The notes under the pieces: generated by a model
Seen by the model: only the letters and a program-made list of their open reading frames with translations
The model's database searches: none
What the model was told of the DNA's origin: nothing
Position numbers and translations under genes: made by a program
Source: Dactylis glomerata
Taxonomy: Eukaryota > Streptophyta > Magnoliopsida > Poales > Poaceae
Length of the DNA: 64,000 nucleotides
Direction of reading: 5' to 3'
Assembly (NCBI GenBank): GCA_007115705.1
Contig: QXEO01000464.1
Span: 8,300,317-8,364,316 of the forward strand
In this document: one piece after another, positions 55,591-64,000 of the stretch
Position numbering within the stretch: position 1 is the stretch's first letter
Layout: each line of letters starts with the position of its first letter

Positions 55591-56715
55591 TATAACTTTT
55601 CCTTAGGTGGCGCTGATGTCTCCATACCATCTGTCTGATCCACGTACGGCTCCACGAGGCCAACGTGACCTTTTTCTCCTCGCGGATTTGGACCAAGATA
55701 GCTAAAAATCTCTTACAAAAAATATTTCCCAGAATTATGTTTGTCGCCTTGCATGCACTTTTGAGCAAAAACCAAAACAAAACTAAGACAAGATGTGGAG
55801 GAGATGCAAGAAAACGTCCCATCAAAAGGGAGGACTGGCTCTCATTGGTGCCCCATCACGTCGAACCGCTGTTGGCGTGACAAAATCTGTGGATTCATTT
55901 GTTTTCGGAAGCTGAAATTAAACTATTTTAGGTGATTTAGGAGAGAGCGACCGTGCGAGCGAGCGGAGGGAAAACGGAGGACGTGTTTCATGGATAACGT
56001 CCGACGCGGCTCAGCGGAAGGAAGATAACGCTGAGGAGACCGGAGACGGAGAGCAATGGCTGAGAAACGTTCAGCCACGGGCTGGTCGCTGTACCTGTAC
56101 CGGAAATCGATCGCCAATTTCGCAGACGCGCGGGAGGGTTTTTCTCATGCGAATCCAAACTGTTTCCTTTCAGCTACCGCCGGCGCTCGCTGGCGGTTGA
56201 TCCATCTTTTCGACGTGGGAAACGCTCTAGTCTTCACATCGCCAGAAAAGAACGCTTTACTTTCTGCAAGTTGTATAGTTGATCTCCTCTCGTTCTATTA
56301 TAGGTGAAAATAGACGCGATGCAAGATGTACGGTAAGATATACTACCAGAAGTGCACAACCTGAAGGTGATAAAGGCTATTTTTCGCCATCAGGACAACT
56401 TTATGTATTACATGACAAGGTTTCAAAAAGTTGAGTGGACTGTACTCCGATCTACTCCCTTAACGACTAGGAATGCTAGAAAACCATCAAAGAACATCAG
56501 TAGCTACGAGTAATGTGTTCTTCTGACGCTCAAAGTATGTTAGCGCCAGTCAGAACTAATGGCCAACCTCTTTGGTGACAGTCAAACAAGTAATATCAAG
56601 GACATTGTGGGCCAGGAAAATGTAAATGGTTGGAGAAAAAGCTAGGCACGAGCAACTATAGCCAAAGGCAAATGCAACATCTTATCCATCGATATGCAAC
56701 AAATAGGTCCTCTGA

Positions 56716-59700
56716 TTAGACGCCGAATGCTGACTGCAGCGTTGACCTCATGCTCGATGATAGCAGTGCGCTTTGAGCAATATCCTGGAAATTTTTCTTG
56801 GCATCTGCATAATAAACATCACAGTACAAATGTCAAACTTAAAATTATTAAATCGAGAAGATGTTTCACTAGCAGGCATGTATGACTGGAGCGGCACAAA
56901 ACAGCTATTTGACCCAAACATTATTAAAAAAACTATCAGTGAGATCTGGAGTTGACAGGATGTGACAACAAAATAGCATGTAGTGCAGGGGACACTCCAG
57001 TGAACTAAAATCTTGTGCTATCCAAACACAAGTATCTGGAATTGACGTGCCAATTTTTAGTTGGTCTGATGAATAAGACTAAATAAGGTACACAAGTTAT
57101 CACATCGGTAAAATGGTCGCTGCAGCTTCAAGGGAGCAAAACTTTAGTATCTGAAACTTAGAAGGTGACTATATGGTGTTCCTGCAAAGCAAGCAGGATT
57201 AGCATGATTCCAGGCTTCCAAATAGATGATCCACATGCGAGATATCAAAATGGGAACAACTAACGAACCATAAACATCTTCTAATGATCTAAACTGACTA
57301 GCACACCCAGAAAAAAGAAATACTAAAGAAGCTAGCTAAGGCTAAACAGGTAGGGATGTTTCGTTCAGAACAAGAATAGTCTAATCTCAGGTGTTCTATT
57401 GCTACATTTGACTGTGCATTCCAAATAGTTAGACTAGGATGTTGAAGATGCAGATCTGTCGAATAGAATAAAACTCTATACTGCAAGTTTGATTTTAGTA
57501 AGTGATAGTTTCTTTTCTGACTGGCCAATGAAAGTAACCCAACATCCTAACATGGTTACAACGAATGTAGATTCTGCAGGAGAGGCCGCACCTTTTTTGC
57601 ATTTTGTAAACCCAATAATATTTGCAATGCTGAGACTCAAGCACACTCCAATGACAAGAAGGTAATCAGCTTGAAGTCTGATGAGAGAGAATATCCCAAG
57701 AACAATCCATGCAGCAGCCTGAAATATAGATGGGGCTCACTTTTAAAATCTTTAAACACTCAGGTAAAGTTTCATTCAGGAAGAAAAAAAATCAAATAGA
57801 CGGCACTGAGGAAAAAAAAATGAGGCCAGCCAGTACAAAAGAAGAAAATAAGTATCTATGAATCTGGCCTTGCCCTTGAGTGATTCACTTATTTGGTGAA
57901 CCTCCCTCATTAACTTATCAGCTCCCATAGTCTCCTTGTATTTCAAATTACTTTCCAGTTTAACATTATTCAAGAAAATGAGAAATTTATAACACTGAAG
58001 GATCTGAATTAGATTTAGCCTATTCGGTTTGAAGTCAGAGTTTTCACTACTCGTATCATCATTCCTAACCTTTTACGTGTTTAGTTTACAACTACCAGAA
58101 CCCCATAGAACAAGTTGATTGGCTTTTTAGATGTAGGAGTTTTGAACTTCTTCAAAATAAGGTCGTCTTTCCTAAGAATTTTCACAAAAAAATATCATTA
58201 TTTTCTCTAGTGTCATGCCAGTCTACAGTAGTGATATTAGACACATTTCGAATCTCACACATCTAAGCTTAGCTACCACACTGGTTTCAGTGATGAATCC
58301 AGAATATTTTCTTGTAGAACTGTCCAAGTTCAGACATGGTGATTACTTAATTTACCTATTGTATCAGGCATTTATTAACAAAAAACAATGGAGTGCTCCT
58401 GAGATTTCCTTTCACGTGATAAACACTTGGAACAATGTTACTCTCAAGCTCTTGCATAATTTTTAAAGGTAAACAATTATTCATGATAGCTAAGTAGTAG
58501 AACACATACCTAACTGTGTGTACAATGTTTTACTATGCATAGCTAAGTAGCGGAGCACTTGGAACACATACCTAACCATTGTACTGGATAAATCATCACA
58601 TGTACTCTTAGATGGTTGTACCATAGGACATAGGTACCAAAAAGCATAACAACATGAGCATGCTTCTAACACCATCTTGAATTTATTTATTTCACTAGCA
58701 TTGAAGGGAACATTTCATAGAAGCATTCACCAAACAAAAGAAACACTGAGTCAATAGACTACAAAGCCCCTACTAGTTTTCTTTGAAGACATTGCCATCT
58801 CAGCAATCAGCATACTTAAGATGTAATAATATCTAATAAAGCAGTACTGCCAATCTGGCGCCCATATACTATACGGAGACACACCAGATAGTTCCACAGA
58901 GCATATAGACTCCATGTAATAGGGTGATGATTTAAGAACGCACACATCCAAGGTAGAATATGTCAAAATTATACAACGTTTTAGAGAAGAGTTCACAGAT
59001 CCTTGCAAAAAAGAGTCGGTTTATCCCATTACCTTATCATAATTCCACATGCCTAACTGCTGTTTGTTGTCTAATATTCCTTTTTATGTTGTTTTTATAT
59101 ATTACATTTCTAATAGAATTCCTAGCACACTTGTCAGGCAGACATATTAAAGCAAAACAATAACATTGAGCATGATTAATTTAATTCCTAGACAAAACAC
59201 AAGAGAAAACAGAAAAATAGTGTTCTCAATATCACTTACTGTCAAGTAAAGAGTCCACCAAAACAACCAAGAGTCTTTCTTGTTCATCCTAGCAAGAGAC
59301 TGCAACAAAACAACTACTTCAGTTTTGAGGTGGGCAGTCGCAACAAAACTACATAACAATGGCGAGAAGAGAAATATAAACCTGTTCATCAAGACACTCA
59401 AACATCCACACACTATTGCCCTCATCATTAATCTCATTCCACCAACGTAGTCCAACCAATATCCTTCCACTGACATTCTTAACCACCCAGAAGTCAAGCG
59501 CTGCTAGGAATACGGTGACCACAAAGATGATGACAAAGTTGTGCACAAACAGCGCGGACAGTATGTAGAATGCCAATGCCCCAGCCTTCAAACACAAATA
59601 CCCAAAATCAATTAAGCGTGCATACAGTATATACACCGGATCCCCATTTACAAATTCACACATCTTCTCTTCATGGGAGATTGAATATCTTTCAAGAAGC

Positions 59701-60202
59701 GACAGGCACGGTACCTTGAAGAACACATGGAAGAGGCAGGTCTTTGGATTCGAATAATTCTCACTAACCACCTGCAACAGGAGAAAAATAAAGTATCACG
59801 GTAAATACCAACCCTCCCTCTCCTAAATCACGATTAACCAGCGGATAAGTGAACTATATGGCTTAACCATATATAATAGAATCCAAAGCACCTAACAAAA
59901 ATCATCTACTTGTCGTAAAGTAAATACTGATGACCAGCCCGGATCTTGGAAGGAGGGTATTTTTTCGAGATCCTTTGTTACGCATGATAGGAGGACTAGC
60001 GGAGATTTGTCACACCGTTCGAAGCAAACCCTAATCCAGGATTCTAGCGGAGAAAAATCGATAGATCTGAAGCAATTCCAAACACAAAGCAAAAAAACCC
60101 TAGAAGTACTAACGGGACAAAACATCTCTGGTCCGAATCTCCTATACGAATTAAGAAATGTGAATCGACCAGAGGTCTTACCTGGCGTTGGTGCTGATCC
60201 AT
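56716..60202 (-). CDS. ECH: ECHIDNA/TVP23-like trans-Golgi membrane protein
   Basis: Six exons in gene order: 60202-60182, 59771-59715, 59585-59382, 59299-59240, 57718-57592 and 56804-56716, with GT/AG introns, giving 185 residues, the same size as Arabidopsis ECHIDNA. It starts MDQHQRQ then VVSENYSNPKTCLFHVFFK. The DUF846/TVP23 core has AGALAFYILSALF, FVIIFVVTVFLAALDFWVVK, NVSGRILVGLRWWNEIND, SLARMNKKDSWLFWWTLYL and ADYLLVIGVCLSLSIANIIG, giving four hydrophobic spans. The C-terminus DAKKNFQDIAQSALLSS...STLQSAFGV faces the cytosol in family models. ECHIDNA acts with YIP proteins at the trans-Golgi network in secretory trafficking and cell elongation. The first exon is only seven codons and was placed by the ATG and an intact donor. 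The frame is uninterrupted. Confidence 0.92.
58484..58580. repeat. Short local duplication in ECH intron 4
   Basis: 'agctaagtag..gagcacttggaacacatacctaac' echoes the preceding 'agctaagtagtagaacacatacctaac', two copies about 60 bp apart. It looks like simple local duplication in a 1.5-kb intron (57719-59239). Confidence 0.5.
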
Positions 60203-60538
60203 CAGATTCTTCCTTTGCTACTCGCTCTCTCGGCGCGAGTTTCAGCTACGTCTGCCGCTGCTGCTTCACCGGATTGGCCTTTTGTTTCGAGAGAAATCCT
60301 CCGAGATCGAAGACGTCAGGTAGACGAAGAGGGCCGAAAAAGCGAACGGGAAAATAATGTAGAAGGGGTAGAGTGTAATATGTTTTAGACACGGAGTGAG
60401 CATCGAGATTATCCGGTCCTTGTGTACTCTTGCAGCCAGTTGCAGCAACACTTTCCACTTTCCAGCCGTGGATGAAAAAAATATGTGGACATATGGTAAT
60501 TAAATAGAACCTCAAATTCAGAGGCTCTTTAAACTATA
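60203..60538 (-). promoter_or_regulatory. ECH promoter and 5' UTR
   Basis: Only 336 bp separate the ECH start codon from the Helitron terminus at 60539. A CT-rich segment just upstream of the ATG on the minus strand would be 5' UTR. No clear TATA box is seen, as is common for housekeeping genes. Confidence 0.45.
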
Positions 60539-60660
60539 CTAGCTGAATGCTCGTGCGTTGCTACGAAATTATAAAAATATACTAATATAAAATAAATAAT
60601 AATATAAAATTTTGTTTATGCGTTGCGGCAATATTTCTAACAAGTGAATTCCAGCCGGCT
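60539..60660 (-). mobile_element. Helitron 3' terminus (minus strand)
   Basis: Read on the minus strand: 'cgtagcaacgcacgagcatt' + 'cagCTAG' followed by host T. This is the same end as Helitron 2 (…agcaacgcacgagtattcagCTAG). The terminal CTAG is at 60539-60542. The 5' end of this element (TC..., expected to the right) was not found inside the window, so its length is unknown. Confidence 0.7.
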
Positions 60661-60769
60661 AAGTCGATCCCCGTTTGTTGAGCGATTTTTTTTTTAATAT
60701 TGTATTTTTTTTCAGCAATGACACAAATAGTATGATTAGTTCAGCATTTTGGAATCTAGGGCAGCGTTT

Positions 60770-61800
60770 TATCCGGTGGATGCGACAAGATGTAATCGAA
60801 ACCGGCGGACGCGATTAGCTAGTAATTTGATCCGGCGGACGCGATAGGTTTGGTTCAGCTTTTCCCCCGCATGCCGGCAGTGCCTCGATGGACGCGAAAG
60901 GACCTGTCGCATCCGGCCGACAGGAATCTTACCTGTCGCGCCCGGCGGGTGCGATTCCTCCCCGGAACCGGCTAAGTCGACCGCACCGAGACCCTGCCGT
61001 GCTATCCCCTCTCTCTCTCACTCACTCAGTTTCTCTCTTCCTCACTCGCGCAGCTCAGACTCTCAACTTAGTCTCTTCTTCCCAAATCAGTTTTCTTTCG
61101 ATTTTGAGGTCATTTCTTGATCAAATTAAGTGAGATTTGTTGCAAGAAGTAGAGGATAGTCCGATCTACATATGGGTTAGCTCATAGATAAATTTTGTTG
61201 GTTCGTTTAATCGCATTTTGGTGTAATTGGTGTTAGTTTTCCTGTAGCTGTTCATCTGTTCTTGATATTGTCTTGTTGTTCTTGTGTTCTACAGGTTGAT
61301 TTCGTAGCTGCAGAAGAGGTGTGACGTGAGGCTGTTGCAATGTGGTGATTTTCAAGCTTGAAGGGTAAAATGTTAATATCATAAGGTGGTCGTGTATTTT
61401 TTGTTGATATAGTATAGCGGTGTAGAGATATGGGCTTAATTATGGAGAAATAATTATAGTGCGTATAGTAGCATGTAGATGTAGTTTGTGTAAAAAAAAT
61501 TATAGGTGTTCTAGTATTCTTGTTGTATTATGTAGCGTTCTTGATGTTGTTTTTGTATTCTCCAGGTTATAGTGTTCTTGTTGATTCGGGTGCGTTCGAA
61601 GTGGTGTGACGTGAGCAAGTTTTGAGGTGGTGGTTCGCACGCTACAAGGGTAAAAATCTTATTCTCAAATTGTGGTAGTGTAATTTTGTGTATATATATT
61701 TTAGCAGTGTAGTTGACGGAAGTAGGATTTTTATGTAGCAGGAGTCATATCTGGATTAGTTAGATTTGTTATTCATTATGGGTACGGTGCGGTCCGTAGC
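60770..61800 (+). other. Leader region of the MULE gene with GC motif cluster
   Basis: 60770-60960 contains about five variants of 'atccggcggacgcgat' and related 'cctgtcgc' words. A CT-rich 5' UTR-like segment (61005-61100) follows. Two 'ttgatttcgtagctgcagaa'-like splice-acceptor regions, each followed by 'gtgacgtgag', suggest a duplicated leader exon (61292-61335 and 61565-61620). No protein motif appears before about 61800. Confidence 0.45.
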
Positions 61801-63950
61801 AGTGATGCTGGAGCTGATCTTAGTGACTTTGAGTATCATGAGGTGGAGTTCACTGATCCTCAGAGTATGCGTATTGGGGAATTCAAAAGGATGTTAATGG
61901 TGTTCTTGGGATGGGATCGTAAGCTGTACACTGTCAGCTTACAAGCATTGTGGAGCAACTCAACTAGCAATATATATTGTCAGTTGAAAGAGATAGAGCG
62001 TACCTCTCAGTGGGTCGGCTGGTTGAAAGGGTGTGAGCGCCGGTAAACATCCCCGATCGCCCTTGTGGTTGCGAAGCCGATTACTGTCGGAGGGGAGGCC
62101 GAGTCAAGCCACAGCAGCTAGGCAATTGGTTTTGGTTCTTCGCAGAGCATGCAACCAGCTGATGAGCCTGCTGTGGCCATGTCATATGCCGACGACATTG
62201 GGTATGAAATAGGGCAGAGTAGTCATGCATTAGGTGCAGCGGCAGATGATGCAGGTGGCGAGATATTTTCAGACGATGAAGATGAGGTTTTGCAGCAGCA
62301 GATGGAAGCTGAAGATGTTGATGGAGATGCTGATGATATTAATTCATCTGACTCTGATGAAGAAGATGAAGAAGATGATCAGGACGAGGCCCCGATTCCG
62401 AAAGAACGGAATCAGGACTTCTCAAATTTAATGAGAGTGAACGAGGGGACACGATTCGGCATGGGAGTATCACCCGAACAGCATCTCAATCGGTTCATTA
62501 TATCCCGACAAGCAACGTCTTCAGGATGCAATAACTAGTTGGGCAATGTCCACGCAGAGGGTATTTAAAATAGTCGCGTCAAACAAGAAATATTTGACAG
62601 TGGAATGTACCAACGACAGATGTCCCGCTAGGGTGCATGGCTACCTCCGCAAGAATGACACCTTCTGGGTGGTGAGCGACCACGTGCAGCACACATGTAT
62701 TATTAGGAACCAGTTGGTGGATCATAAGAACCTGAGTTCCACTCTCGTAGCTCGACTATTTCATACACAGATAGTCGAGGGCAAAGCTATGGAGGTAAAG
62801 GCTATCCAGAAGACAGTGAAGCAGAGATACAAGTACAACATATCTTACGGTAAGGCCTGGAGGGCTAAGCAGAAGGCGTTGGAGACGCGATTTGAATCAT
62901 TCTTTGACTCGTACGACTCGGTTGTCCGTATGTTGCACACGTTGCAGGAAAGAAATCCGGGCACCTATGTTGACATCCAAGACTCATGGTTTGCGGAGGA
63001 CTCCACTGTGAAGGTTTTGGAACGAGTGTTTTTCTCGTTTAACATATGCATCGAAGCATTTAGATACTGTCGATCGGTGTTATGTGTGGATGGAACATTT
63101 TTGACAGGTAAGTACAAGGGTCAGATTTTGATGGCCATTGGACAAGATGGAAACAACTAAATCGTCCCACTGGCATTTGCTTTTGTGGAGAGCGAAAACA
63201 CGGAGAGCTGGTTGTGGTTCTTCAGACAGTTAAAGATAGCAATTGTGAAGGAGAGGCCGAATGTTTGCATAATTCATGATAGGCATGCTGATATACTGAG
63301 GGCGGTGAAGACGCTAAAAGAGGCCGGTCCCGATGAAGAAACACCATGGCTTGACTTGCAGAGCCGGTGGTGCATGAGACATCTAGGTGCCAATTTTTTC
63401 TCACAGTTCAGGAGTAAGAATCTTATGAACCTATTCAAAAAGTTATGCAAGCAAAACCAGCAATGGAAGTATGCATTTCTCACAAAGAAGCTGCATAAAC
63501 TAACTGGAGAGCATGTTAAACATAGAAAAGCAGCCCGCGCAGCCGCAATAGCGGCTCATGCAGCTCTAGTAGCAACTCAACAAGGAACAACATTACCCCC
63601 AGAGGAAGAACCAATTGGACTTTGCGATCAGGCTGGAGGTTCAGCTTGTCAGCATCAGCAGCAGCCTAATCCTTACCAGGCTGGAGGTTCAGCTGGGCCT
63701 CACCAGCAGCCTGCTCCTGATCAGGCTGGAGGTTCAGCTTGGCAGCATCAGCAGCAGCCTGATCCTTACCAGCCTGGAGGTTCAGGCTATGTGCAGCAGC
63801 CGGAGTACGACTACTTGAGCCAGCAGCAGTATGGAGGCATAGCGCAGCAGATTTTTGGTTATACTCCACAGATGGCCATGCCAGAAGGTACGTGCAGTTC
63901 ACAGTTGTTATATTTTTTAAGTTATACATAGCCGTAATTTCCTAATAGAT
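61800..63950 (+). pseudogene. Mutator-like (MULE) transposase, truncated and broken
   Basis: Pieces in order: an N-terminal domain (SLQALWS, EIERTSQWVGWLKGCERR, 61843-62043) ended by TAA; an acidic linker (DINSSDSDEEDEEDDQDEAP, 62149-62460); a frameshift near 62460; the MuDR zinc-finger/DBD region (KKYLTVECTNDRCPARVHGY) and part of the MULE catalytic domain (CRSVLCVDGTFLTGKYKGQI, 62546-63160); a TAA at 63158-63160 inside GQDGNN, where Gln is usual; then VPLAFAFVESENTESWLWFF and CIIHDRHADILRAV (63185 on). The expected third catalytic region (Glu) and zinc knuckle are missing: after LCKQNQQWKYAFL the frame moves to an Ala-rich segment and Gln/Pro repeats. It cannot encode an active transposase. 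It may extend past the window. Confidence 0.75.
63620..63790 (+). repeat. In-frame Gln/Gly/Pro coding repeats
   Basis: 'caggctggaggttcagct' recurs four times (last copy 'cagcctggaggttcaggc') at about 63630, 63679, 63724 and 63769. It encodes QAGGSA followed by QHQQQPxPY. Unit length alternates near 45-50 bp in multiples that keep the frame. A low-complexity tail attached to the truncated transposase. Confidence 0.8.
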
Positions 63951-64000
63951 TTTGTTGTATTGCACGCTACAGCACAAGGAGGGACGTCGCCTGTGCAGGG

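Larger units (their letters stand above)
53019..56715. other. Intergenic sequence with MITE remnants, no gene
   Basis: 3.7 kb between the Gypsy element and the ECHIDNA stop codon. It contains a decayed Stowaway-like unit, a C-homopolymer (about 53987-54015), and one intact Stowaway. ORF-like stretches at 53560-53880 and 56056-56307 show no family motif. GC-rich patches at 53880-54130 and 55930-56250 may be leftovers of genes or elements I cannot name. Confidence 0.45.

Noticed and set aside
56056..56307. 83-residue ORF starting MAEKRSATGW
   Set aside because: A good-looking ATG after a purine-rich leader, but no family recognised and no continuation found. It lies just beyond the ECH 3' end and may be random.
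1..64000. CRISPR arrays, prokaryotic operons, rRNA or tRNA genes
   Set aside because: The tandem repeats lack unique spacers and the genes have spliceosomal introns. No cloverleaf or rRNA segment was recognised by eye; a tRNAscan run would be needed to exclude a degenerate tRNA.

Overview
The window is nuclear DNA of a grass, most likely a Pooideae cereal or forage relative. The basis is: BARE/Angela-type Copia LTRs, a Sirevirus-type Copia remnant, a 14.8-kb Tat-type Gypsy element carrying an antisense gene, Stowaway MITEs with the 'CTCCCTCCG' end, Helitrons of the 'TCTCTACTA...CTAG' type, and three intron-containing plant genes with GC-rich grass-style first exons. I cannot fix the species.

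Layout. 1-15880 is nested Copia material. A decayed Sirevirus-like element (about 808-15880) was hit by a now-solo LTR (1042-2659, TSD gtacc) and by a full-length BARE-like element (3706-12200, TSD ctatg) that splits its downstream extra ORF. A BARE-like LTR fragment abuts its left side. 15881-17650 is unassigned. 17651-23829 holds three Helitron-like elements in a row, the last with two Stowaway MITEs inside. 25150-28181 is a LINE fragment (minus strand) next to a TIR DNA element carrying a frameshifted grass gene family copy.

Host genes. (1) Gibberellin 2-oxidase, + strand, 28597-32643, three exons, first intron 2.9 kb and full of repeats. (2) Alkaline/neutral invertase (GH100), minus strand, 33876-37640, six exons, tail-to-tail with the first. 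(3) ECHIDNA/TVP23-like trans-Golgi membrane protein, minus strand, 56716-60202, six exons. All three reconstruct to intact reading frames with canonical GT/AG junctions. They act in separate processes (gibberellin inactivation, sucrose cleavage, TGN secretion), and I see no operon-like relationship.

Between genes 2 and 3 lies the Gypsy element (38241-53013, minus strand, 555-bp LTRs, perfect TSD gaagt). It has gag-pol on the minus strand, a multi-exon antisense gene on the plus strand (40632-44212) bracketed by two minisatellite arrays (60/61 bp and 46 bp), and a 528-bp hAT-type element (TSD gttccatg) inserted into the last codons of pol. The right end (60539-64000) is a Helitron terminus on the minus strand followed by a broken Mutator-like (MULE) transposase gene that runs toward the window edge.

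The most interesting unit is the antisense gene with its flanking arrays inside the Gypsy element. The reiterated 13-bp palindrome shared between the Sirevirus LTR and an internal block ahead of its extra ORF is the second. Positions were read by hand. Homology statements rest on recognition of family motifs, not on searches.
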